Below, one piece after another: positions 1-6,906 of a stretch of DNA of 64,000 nucleotides. The DNA comes from an uncultured Caldilineaceae bacterium (GTDB lineage Bacteria; Chloroflexota; Anaerolineae; Caldilineales; Caldilineaceae): NCBI GenBank assembly GCA_951813625.1, contig CATOTS010000019.1:101191-165190 (forward strand), given 5' to 3'. The notes beneath the pieces were generated by a model. It searched no databases, was not told where the DNA came from, and was given only the letters and a program-made list of their open reading frames with translations. The position numbers and the translations under genes are program-made. Positions within the stretch are counted from its first letter, which is position 1; every line of letters starts with the position of its first letter.

Positions 1-501
1 GTCGCTGGCCAGAAAGAGGATGCTCGCCAGAATGGGGCCGACGCAGGGCACCCAGCCGGCGCTGAAGCTGACACCCATAAGCGCGCTGGTCATATAGCCC
101 CAGCCCCGCTTCACCTTGTGCAATTCGGTCACGCGGCGCTCGGTGTACATCAGCGCATTGAAAAAACTCAGGATATCCACCAGCGCGGCCACGGCCGGAT
201 TGGCCGCCAGCCTCGCGTTCCCCTGGATTCGCCTGACCACCCATCCCAGGACTCCCAGTGTTGTCAACCCGAAAATGAGCAGGAGAACCGCGCCAACCCG
301 CTGTATGAACGGCAGGAACTCGTTCAGATTCTGCCCGATGAGCCCGGCGGCAGAGCCCAGCAAGGTGAAAATCGCGCCGAATCCCAGTACGAAGGCCAGC
401 GAATGGAAAAACGTGCTGCTGCGACTGACCGGCGCCGCCGGTACGGTCGAGCCCTGCGCGCCTGCCTCAACTTTTCCTGCACTGCCTACATTCTGTACCA
501 T
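1..501 (-). CDS. ccdA: CcdA-type thiol-disulfide transporter (partial, runs off left edge)
   Basis: The 167 visible codons begin at ATG 501-499 and stay open to base 1, so the C-terminus lies outside the window. After a polar start of about 30 residues there are hydrophobic segments and a GWVPCVGPIL stretch near residue 155, which is the Cys-Pro-containing first-helix signature of CcdA/DsbD-like proteins. The family passes electrons from cytoplasmic thioredoxin across the membrane to keep apocytochrome CXXCH cysteines reduced. Its position last in a ccm operon, about 110 bp after ccmD, agrees with this role. Only the first redox cysteine region is visible, so the paired cysteine in the second half cannot be checked. 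The N-terminal extension before the first membrane helix is longer than I would expect. Confidence 0.85.
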   Translation of the reverse strand, partial: MVQNVGSAGKVEAGAQGSTVPAAPVSRSSTFFHSLAFVLGFGAIFTLLGSAAGLIGQNLNEFLPFIQRVGAVLLLIFGLTTLGVLGWVVRRIQGNARLAANPAVAALVDILSFFNALMYTERRVTELHKVKRGWGYMTSALMGVSFSAGWVPCVGPILASILFLASD

Positions 502-610
502 GGTCCCATCCTGCCTTCTGCGAAGTGCGCCAATGCTACTCTGTGCCGGCCCTGCCCCACACCGGTGGCACAATTATACGGGTATCCGCTCGTTCAGGAA
601 GTAAACATGC

Positions 611-769
611 TTACGAAGAGCTGGAATCTCGGCGTGCGCGATCTTCCTGCCACTGCTGGCGCAAACTCTCTAAAGCCCTTTCCAACGCCCGCTGGCGGTT
701 CAGCAAAAAAACCAGGTAGCCGCCAACCAGCACCCAGAGCAGGATCAGCACGGATGCCAGGTAGATCAT
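611..769 (-). CDS. ccmD: CcmD-like small membrane protein
   Basis: A 52-codon reading frame starts at ATG 769-767 and overlaps the ccmC stop codon (ATGA). The product has one N-terminal membrane helix (about residues 3-23, starting IYLASVLILLWVL) followed by a charged helix rich in Arg, Gln and Glu, which is the classic CcmD plan. CcmD is a small subunit that stabilises the CcmABC haem-handling ABC complex and helps release holo-CcmE. Size, topology and the 4-base overlap with ccmC support the call more than sequence identity does, because CcmD is poorly conserved. The gene ends 110 bp before ccdA. Confidence 0.75.
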   Translation of the reverse strand: MIYLASVLILLWVLVGGYLVFLLNRQRALERALESLRQQWQEDRARRDSSSS

Positions 770-1503
770 TCGTCTCTCTCCATTTGCAGCTGTTCGATTT
801 GTGCCTCCAACGAGAGCTGTCGTACTCGATGAAACAACAGCGCCAGGAACAGGACCGCAAAGCCAACTGTCGAAATCGTCAGTGCCTGCCCCATCGTCGC
901 ACCAAGGGCAAAGTCGCCTTGCGACTCCTGGTTGGAACCGGCGACGATCACCGGATGTATCGAACGAAACAAGCGCGCGCTGTAAAAGGTGAGCGGCACA
1001 CTCAGAAAAGCGAAAAGCGCGTAGATGCTGGAGAAAAGGGCACGCGTCGCACGACTTTCAAAACCGTTGCGGAACAGCATGTAAGCGATGTAAATCAATA
1101 CCGTGATCGCCGCCGTCGTCAATCTCGGGTCCCATGTCCAGTAGGTGTTCCAGGCCGGCTTGGCCCAAATCGAGCCGGAGAGGAGCACGAAGAAGCCGAA
1201 TATCGTGCCTATCTCTACACTTGCCGCTGCCCAACTGTCCCAAACCAGGCGCCGGGTGAGCAAGTATCCGGCGCTGCCTACAACCGAGCCCAGAAAGCCC
1301 AGGAGCGCAGCGATATTGCTGCCTATGTGAAAATAGAAGATGCGCTGCGCGACCTGCTCTTCGCCGGCAAGGTTGATAGCGTCGCCCGCGTATATCAGCC
1401 CGGCCCACATTGCCAACGCCATCGTCAGCACAGCCAGGATATCAAGGAGCAAGAGCGGCCATTGGCGCGTGTCCGACCGCGCAGCCTTTGACAGGGTACT
1501 CAA
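766..1503 (-). CDS. ccmC: Haem-handling membrane protein CcmC
   Basis: This 245-residue polytopic protein contains the tryptophan-rich WWD-type segment WAKPAWNTYWTWDPRLT (about residues 113-129) typical of CcmC/CcmF, flanked by conserved histidines (FYFHIGSN and RSIHPVI) that ligate haem on the periplasmic side. CcmC presents haem to CcmE. The start is a TTG at 1503-1501 with AAAGG a few bases upstream; no earlier in-frame start fits. It follows ccmB by 21 bp and overlaps ccmD by 4 bp, so the genes are presumably co-translated. The C-terminal tail after the last membrane helix is charged and probably cytoplasmic. Length is normal for CcmC. Confidence 0.93.
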   Translation of the reverse strand: MSTLSKAARSDTRQWPLLLLDILAVLTMALAMWAGLIYAGDAINLAGEEQVAQRIFYFHIGSNIAALLGFLGSVVGSAGYLLTRRLVWDSWAAASVEIGTIFGFFVLLSGSIWAKPAWNTYWTWDPRLTTAAITVLIYIAYMLFRNGFESRATRALFSSIYALFAFLSVPLTFYSARLFRSIHPVIVAGSNQESQGDFALGATMGQALTISTVGFAVLFLALLFHRVRQLSLEAQIEQLQMERDE

Positions 1504-1524
1504 TGGACCTTTCTTCCCACCTGT

Positions 1525-2253
1525 TCAGCCCTGCTCCCAGATCAGATCGAAGAGCAGGAGCGCTATGGCCAGGAAAAGCGCGTCGTAGAGCGCCAGAATG
1601 CCGACCCAGCGCCATGCCTCGCCGGCCGGCCGGGCGTCCAGCACGACTGCCGTCAGGCTCACGCCGGCGATGAAGAGCGGCGCCAGCACTGGCAGCAGCA
1701 AGACCGGCAGTAGCGCCTCCCGTGCCCGGCTGCGAACCGTAAGCGCCGCGAACAGTGTGCCCACGATGGCGTAGCCGAGCGTGCCCATAAGTAGCCCCAG
1801 CAGAATTATGGGCTGCGCCAGGTTGACATCGAACAAGATGAGCAACGTCGGCGCCAGCAGCGCTTCAACAATCAGAAAGTAGAGCAGATTGGCGGCAACC
1901 TTGCCAAAATAGATCGCCGATCGCTCCACCGGGGCCAGCAGCAGGCCGGTCAAAGTCCCCCTGTCGGTCTCCGAGCCGAAGGAACGCTGCAAGCCCAGCA
2001 CGCCCGTAAAGAGGACGATAACCCACAGAATTCCGGGCACGACAAGCTCGGCACGGGGCACGCGCAAGTCAAAAGCCAGGCCGAAGACCACCGCGGCCAG
2101 GACGGCAAAGGCGGCCATAGTGACCACGATCTCCCTGGCCCGCAGTTCGGTGCGCACATCCTTTGCCGCCACAGCCCAAACTCTGCGCAAATAGGCGGCA
2201 AACCCGCTCTTCTTCTCGGAGACCGCGCCGCGCCCCGTAAGCTCATCCATCAT
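1525..2253 (-). CDS. ccmB: CcmB, membrane subunit of the haem-maturation ABC transporter
   Basis: A 242-residue protein with six predicted membrane segments and the CcmB signature region ELRAREIVVTMAAFA (about residues 35-50), followed by the SFGSETDRGTLTGLLLAP segment that contacts the ATPase. CcmB partners CcmA and CcmC; ATP hydrolysis by the complex frees holo-CcmE. The gene begins with two adjacent ATG codons (2253-2251 and 2250-2248), and either may be used. It lies 51 bp after ccmA and 21 bp before ccmC. Its N-terminus carries a longer polar extension (about 17 residues) than typical CcmB. Nothing suggests loss of function. Confidence 0.93.
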   Translation of the reverse strand: MMDELTGRGAVSEKKSGFAAYLRRVWAVAAKDVRTELRAREIVVTMAAFAVLAAVVFGLAFDLRVPRAELVVPGILWVIVLFTGVLGLQRSFGSETDRGTLTGLLLAPVERSAIYFGKVAANLLYFLIVEALLAPTLLILFDVNLAQPIILLGLLMGTLGYAIVGTLFAALTVRSRAREALLPVLLLPVLAPLFIAGVSLTAVVLDARPAGEAWRWVGILALYDALFLAIALLLFDLIWEQG

Positions 2254-2304
2254 ACCACGCGCGCGACGTTTGCAGACGATTTCGGGTGCCGAATTTCGTC
2301 ATGT

Positions 2305-2982
2305 CTACTGCTCACTACGTTCCAAGTCCGTGATTGGGTGCAGCCGCCCTTCGCGCAGTTCGCAAATCCGGTCCGACCAGGCGGCTGCACGGTTCCGGTC
2401 GTGGGTCGAAATCAGAACGGCCCGCTCGCCGCGCCGGAACTCTGCCAACAGCCCGGCCAGCATGGCAAGACTTTCACGGTCCAGCCCGGAATCCGGCTCG
2501 TCCAAGATTAGGACCGGCGGTTCGTGCAGGATCGCGCGCGCGATGGCGAGCCGCTGTAGCATGCCGCGGCTGAACGTACGGACAGGGTCATCGCGCCGCG
2601 GCCACAGCTCGAACGCGTGCAAGAGGCGCGTGATGCGGTCCTCCGCGGCGGCCAGATCGTACATGCGCGCAAAGAACTGCAGGTTCTCCACTGCCGTAAG
2701 GCGATCGTAGAGAAGCGGCGCGTGGTCCACGACACCGATGTAGCGGCGGATCTCGTGGTGGGCAGCTGAGAGAGGCACCGGCCCCAGCCACACCTCGCCC
2801 GCATCCAATCTTTCCAGCCCTGCGACGATTCGCAAAAGCGTCGTCTTTCCCGAACCGTTGGCGCCCACCAGCGAGAGAATCTCTCCGCCCGAAACGGAGA
2901 GGCTGACGTCGCGCAGCACGCGCTTGCCGCCAAATCGTTTTGTCACCTTGTCGCAGCGGATCAGTGGTGTCTGGCCGGTCAA
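2305..2982 (-). CDS. ccmA: CcmA, ABC ATPase for cytochrome c maturation
   Basis: The 225-residue protein is a compact ABC ATPase: Walker A GANGSGKT (residues 40-47), an ABC signature variant FSRGMLQRL (about 137-145), Walker B VLILDEP (157-163) and a switch histidine in LISTHDR. Context with ccmB and ccmC makes it CcmA. Its start is TTG at 2982-2980, overlapping the stop codon of the upstream cytochrome gene (TTGA), a sign of translational coupling. The signature loop reads SRGM where most transporters have SGGQ; this SRGM/SKGM variation is common in CcmA. Length matches the family. Confidence 0.93.
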   Translation of the reverse strand: MTGQTPLIRCDKVTKRFGGKRVLRDVSLSVSGGEILSLVGANGSGKTTLLRIVAGLERLDAGEVWLGPVPLSAAHHEIRRYIGVVDHAPLLYDRLTAVENLQFFARMYDLAAAEDRITRLLHAFELWPRRDDPVRTFSRGMLQRLAIARAILHEPPVLILDEPDSGLDRESLAMLAGLLAEFRRGERAVLISTHDRNRAAAWSDRICELREGRLHPITDLERSEQ

Positions 2983-4892
2983 CGCGGCAGTTCCATTTCC
3001 TGTGCGGCCTGGGCGACATCGAGCAGTTCCCGCTTGAGTTGCGCCCTCCTTCGTTCCCAGGCCCGCTCGTCCAGTTCGTTCAAAGAGCGCAAATCGTCCA
3101 ACCTGGCGATCTCAACAACCAGCTCCTCTCGGCGCGCAGCCAGCTCTTTCCCTGTCGGTGCGCTCCCATTCCGCTCGCGGCGTATGAGCAGGACAGTCGC
3201 CGCCAGCAGAACGACTGCTGCGACACTGCCAAAGCCAATCGGTATCCGCGGGTCCAGCGGGGGCTGGGCAACCGGCAACTCTCGATTCAGCTGTGTCTCT
3301 CCACCGGGACGCGGATCGCGCCCGCCGGGCGCAATCAAACCACCCAGGGCGACCTGCACGGGCGCGTCAGCCGGCAGGGGCGCGCTCCAGCGTCGGAACA
3401 GGACGCCCTGGATAGTATCCTGACCTGTCGACGAGCCGGAACTGCCGCCGAGCGAGACGTCTGCTTCGAGATTGGGCAGGTCGGCAACAAGCAAGTTAAG
3501 CAGCTCGATGTCATAAATGACGGGAAAGGTGATTGCGGCTGAACCTCCGTCGAAAGGAAGATGATAGCGTGCGAATACTTGGCGCGATACTTCCCCCGGC
3601 GGGACGGGGCGCGTGTCATAGATAATTTCACCCTTCCGCCGGTAGACTTCGCCGACCGCGCCGTCCTGGAAGTCGACGTCCACCGCGTTAGACGGCAGTG
3701 GGATCGCCAGCGTAACCGGGCTGTCAATGCCGTCAACCAGACTGCCGACGAAAGTCCGGTCGCTGCGGTTTGCAAAACTGTACACCTGCCCGATCAGCAG
3801 CGAGCCCGGCTCGTGTTCGACAATCCAATTGGCGCGAATAACGTATAGGCCGGACGCGTCGGTCGTCGTCTCGTAAACCGAGAGCGAGGTGACGATGCTG
3901 TCCGGAGTTGCCCTGCCTTCGGTGAAGTCCGGCCCGCTGAAGGCCAGGATCGGCGAGGTATAGCGGATGTCTCGATGCTCGGTCTCGACAAGATAATAGT
4001 AGCCGGCGTCGACCGGCAGGTCTTCAAAGCGAAAGTAGCCTTCAGTGTCGACAGCAGCCGCGCGCGTCGACAGCTGCTCCGTCTGTTGATAGATGTTGAG
4101 TTGGACTTCAGTTTGGGGCGGCGGCGGGCCATCTGCCGTACCCTGCAGCAGTTGGCCCGTGATCGCGCCCGGCCCGGTCAGAGAGAGGGGCGCCCATTGC
4201 GGCTGGTAGGTGAACGTGCGGATGTACTCGAGTGCGGCCGTGCGCTCGCCATCCGACCACGCCGCGCCGGCGTCAGGGTGCGCGTCTTGCCAGCGAAGCG
4301 CAAGGTCGGCCTGGCTGATGAAAATCATCGACGCCTGCGATGAGAAATCCGGCACCTCCTCGGCTGCGTCGGGACCGTCTCCGCGACCGTTTTCGCCGTG
4401 GCAGGCAGCGCAGGACTGGGCATAAAGGGCAGCGCCGGTCGAAATCTCGGCCTCGGAAACGTGCAGATTCCAAGCATAGTACACCGCCTGCCAGATCTGC
4501 TCGTCAACCAGGCTATTGCGCCAGGGTGGCATCAGGTTTTCGATGCGGCCGAACTTTGTGACGAAGAATTGCTCAGCGGGTGACCGTTCCCAGGCGGAGT
4601 CAGGATCGGAGAATATAGTCGGTTCCATGGCTGCACCGGCCCCTGCGGGCCCGTCGCCATCGCCGCTGATTCCGTGGCACGGTGCGCAGTTCTGCGCATA
4701 GACCTCGGCGCCGAGGGCGGCAACCGGTAGGCGTTCAGGAACGGAAACTTGCTGCGGGTCGTAAGGCGGGGAGGGTTCTTGCGCCCGGGCGCTTCCCGTC
4801 GTAAGAGTCACTATCATTGCCACTATGCAAGCGGCTAGGAAGTGCGCGTAACGGAACCATTTGGCATGCAATCGAATCTTTTCCCTACGCAC
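2979..4892 (-). CDS. Two-haem membrane-anchored c-type cytochrome with carboxypeptidase-regulatory-like insert
   Basis: The 637-residue protein starts with a signal peptide (residues 1-38, ending SARAQ), then two cytochrome c domains with haem sites C69-A-P-C72-H73 and C161-A-A-C164-H165; Met121 in ENLMPPW is a likely axial ligand of haem 1. From about residue 190 comes a long beta-rich region resembling Ig-like or carboxypeptidase-regulatory repeats, then one membrane helix (about 550-572) and a cytoplasmic helical tail with an ELDERAWERRRAQLKREL motif. It sits inside the ccm operon, between ccmE and ccmA, and overlaps ccmA by 4 bp. It could be an electron-transfer protein that is a client of the maturation system, or a factor delivering electrons or haem to it. 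The architecture is clear; the role is inference. Confidence 0.8.
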   Translation of the reverse strand: MRREKIRLHAKWFRYAHFLAACIVAMIVTLTTGSARAQEPSPPYDPQQVSVPERLPVAALGAEVYAQNCAPCHGISGDGDGPAGAGAAMEPTIFSDPDSAWERSPAEQFFVTKFGRIENLMPPWRNSLVDEQIWQAVYYAWNLHVSEAEISTGAALYAQSCAACHGENGRGDGPDAAEEVPDFSSQASMIFISQADLALRWQDAHPDAGAAWSDGERTAALEYIRTFTYQPQWAPLSLTGPGAITGQLLQGTADGPPPPQTEVQLNIYQQTEQLSTRAAAVDTEGYFRFEDLPVDAGYYYLVETEHRDIRYTSPILAFSGPDFTEGRATPDSIVTSLSVYETTTDASGLYVIRANWIVEHEPGSLLIGQVYSFANRSDRTFVGSLVDGIDSPVTLAIPLPSNAVDVDFQDGAVGEVYRRKGEIIYDTRPVPPGEVSRQVFARYHLPFDGGSAAITFPVIYDIELLNLLVADLPNLEADVSLGGSSGSSTGQDTIQGVLFRRWSAPLPADAPVQVALGGLIAPGGRDPRPGGETQLNRELPVAQPPLDPRIPIGFGSVAAVVLLAATVLLIRRERNGSAPTGKELAARREELVVEIARLDDLRSLNELDERAWERRRAQLKRELLDVAQAAQEMELPR

Positions 4893-4984
4893 AGCAGCGA
4901 CCCGACAGGGGATGCAGATGTTAAGGACCCGGGACCTGCTGCCGGCGGGTCATTTTTCATTGCCGCCGACGGCCGCGACTCTCC

Positions 4985-5497
4985 TCAGCGCGCAGACTGA
5001 CGCAAGATACCCTGTGGGTCTTCCTCGTAGCGGCTGGGACACTTGAGGAGGAGAACGTCGGCAAGAAACGTGCCGTCGTCGAGAAGCTCACCTTCCGCGA
5101 TGACAGAGGCCGCCCGGTGGAAGTTGTCGGGTCGCGGCTCGTAGAAAACGACAGGCAGCTGATGGTCAGGATTCTCATCATCTTCGATCATGAACTTGAG
5201 CGTAACCTGCTCAGCATTCCAGTTCTCGCTGCCATCGACCACGACGCCGTTCACCCGTATCCGTTGCGAAACCAGCGCGTTACCCTGCTCCATCACCTCG
5301 TCGACCGTGAGCCAGTAAGCCTTGGCGGTCGTAAAGCCGTATATGATCAACGCCAGGATGACCCCGATGAGGATGAGTCCGGCCACCAGGAACTGCGGCC
5401 TCAGGCCCGACCGCCTACGTGTCAGGCTTGACGGAATCGGCCCTTCCCAGAATTCGTCCTGGGCCATACTGTCTTGAACAGAGGAGGCTGTTGTCAT
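4985..5497 (-). CDS. ccmE: CcmE haem chaperone, cysteine-type (CxxxY)
   Basis: This 170-residue protein has a cytoplasmic N-terminus, one membrane helix (about residues 36-54) and an OB-fold domain with the conserved TVDEVME and RVNGVVVDGS strands. In Escherichia coli CcmE the haem is bound covalently through His in HxxxY; here the site reads C153-P-S-R-Y157, so cysteine replaces histidine. CxxxY versions are known in archaea, some Desulfovibrio and several deep-branching bacteria and usually occur without CcmH. No ccmF, ccmG or ccmH gene is visible in this window. The gene lies 92 bp upstream of the two-haem cytochrome and probably begins the operon or follows the DUF2007 gene. Confidence 0.9.
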   Translation of the reverse strand: MTTASSVQDSMAQDEFWEGPIPSSLTRRRSGLRPQFLVAGLILIGVILALIIYGFTTAKAYWLTVDEVMEQGNALVSQRIRVNGVVVDGSENWNAEQVTLKFMIEDDENPDHQLPVVFYEPRPDNFHRAASVIAEGELLDDGTFLADVLLLKCPSRYEEDPQGILRQSAR

Positions 5498-5604
5498 TGG
5501 ATCAATTGTCTGCCTTTGCTAAACACCGGCCGCCGCCCTCAGCGATGCGCCTACTCGAATCAGGCCGCACTATACTTCTCTAGACCGGCGATTCCGAAAA
5601 CCGG

Positions 5605-5967
5605 CTACTCTTCTTCTTCGCCATCCTGCGCCCACTGGACTTCCTCGGACAACAGGTCGCGGGCAGTCTCGGCCAGTGGCCCCGGCACCAGTACATCCCG
5701 CTCAGCCAGACCGCCGTAGACGAAACCGTAGATCCGACCCATGGCTTCGCCTTTCACAATGGCGGGGATTCCGGCGCTCAGCAGACGGCCCTTCACGATC
5801 TGCGCCTCCATCGGATTGGCAGCCTGCCAGACGACCACCGGCTCCTGAGTGACCGAACCGCCTGTCGTGGCCCCGGCCTTCGAATTCCCCTGCTCAAGCG
5901 GCTGGTCCCTTTCGCCGCGCTTTCCCCACAGTCTCTGGAGGCCCTGGGCAACTATCGACATGGGCAT
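5605..5967 (-). CDS. DUF2007-domain protein
   Basis: The 120-residue protein has a low-complexity N-terminal third and, from about residue 42, a compact domain beginning EPVVVWQAANPMEAQIVKGR that continues through LLSAGIPAIV and ERDVLVPG. This matches the DUF2007 pattern (often annotated putative signal-transducing protein), a ferredoxin-like fold found as stand-alone domains or fused to zinc ribbons. The C-terminus is acidic (EEEE). It ends 108 bp before ccmE and starts 12 bp after the hydrolase gene, so it may share their transcript. No catalytic residues are evident and the biological role is not known. Confidence 0.7.
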   Translation of the reverse strand: MPMSIVAQGLQRLWGKRGERDQPLEQGNSKAGATTGGSVTQEPVVVWQAANPMEAQIVKGRLLSAGIPAIVKGEAMGRIYGFVYGGLAERDVLVPGPLAETARDLLSEEVQWAQDGEEEE

Positions 5968-5978
5968 TCATTCCTGTA

Positions 5979-6641
5979 TTACAAGCTGGACAGGGTTGCT
6001 GTCCGTCCCACAAACGGGTTGCTCTCTCGTTCGACTCCGATCGTCGTGGCTTCTCCGTGGCCGGGGTAGACGACATACTCGTCCGGCAGGGTCAGCAGCT
6101 GTTCGCGGATGCTGCGCAGCAGGGCTGCGCCGTCCGCCAGGGGCAGGTCGTAGCGTCCGATGCTGCCGCGAAAAAGGGTATCGCCCGCGAAGACCTGCCG
6201 GTTGCAGTGATCGACAAAGATCACGTGCCCCGGCGAATGCCCGGGGGCCAGGCGCACCTCAAGCGACTCGTCTCCGAACTCAATCTTCTGCCCGTGCTCA
6301 AGAAAACAGTCCGGCTCCACGATCGGTTCGACGCGCGCGCCCAGCCATTCGCGTACGCGATCGGGCGCCGACCGCAGGATGGGCAGATCGTCCTCGTGCA
6401 GGTGAAATTCGGCGCCTGTTGCCTCGCGCACCGCATTGACGGCAAGCACGTGGTCGAAATGGGCATGCGTATTGATGATCTTCTCGATCGAAAGCCCCAT
6501 CTCGTCGGCCTCTTTGAGAATAGCACGCGCGCTGTCGCCCGGGTCGACAATCACCCCGCGCAGGGTCTCCTCGCAACCCAAAATGTAGCAGTTCTCCTGC
6601 AGCAGGCCCACTGTGAGACCGGTAATCAACATCCTCTTCAC
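5979..6641 (-). CDS. Metallo-beta-lactamase-fold hydrolase (glyoxalase II-like)
   Basis: A 220-residue protein with the complete metal-binding set of the metallo-beta-lactamase superfamily: H59-A-H61-F-D63-H64, H134 in APGHSPGH, D154 in FAGDTLF and H195 in YPGHG. The length and spacing fit the small YcbL-type (type II glyoxalase II-like) group, which hydrolyse thioesters or related small substrates in the cytoplasm. The family is broad and the exact substrate cannot be read from sequence. It precedes the DUF2007 gene by 11 bp. About 265 bp of sequence without a recognisable gene separates it from the glycosyltransferase upstream. Confidence 0.85.
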   Translation of the reverse strand: MKRMLITGLTVGLLQENCYILGCEETLRGVIVDPGDSARAILKEADEMGLSIEKIINTHAHFDHVLAVNAVREATGAEFHLHEDDLPILRSAPDRVREWLGARVEPIVEPDCFLEHGQKIEFGDESLEVRLAPGHSPGHVIFVDHCNRQVFAGDTLFRGSIGRYDLPLADGAALLRSIREQLLTLPDEYVVYPGHGEATTIGVERESNPFVGRTATLSSL

Positions 6642-6906
6642 GCTCCCCTGCCGGCCGTCGCGACAACACGATTGGCGGCCCGCGTCGTCCCAGTTGATGT
6701 CGTGCCGCCTTCGGAGCCGGTCAAAACCGGCTTCGCCGCCGGCCGCCCCGTTTACACGCCGGAAGCGCCGCCGGCTGGCAACATCCTACTATGCGCGCCG
6801 CACCTTGTCAAAGGAAAAGCAGATCGTCTTCGAAGACGTTTGGCCGCGCCCATTCGCGCCGGCAGGGCCGCGCCGCATCCGGACCAGCAGACGCGTTGCC
6901 GCGTGC

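Noticed and set aside
118..1491. 457-codon frame on the plus strand opposite ccdA, ccmD and ccmC
   Set aside because: It is a shadow of conserved minus-strand genes and contains no domain of its own.
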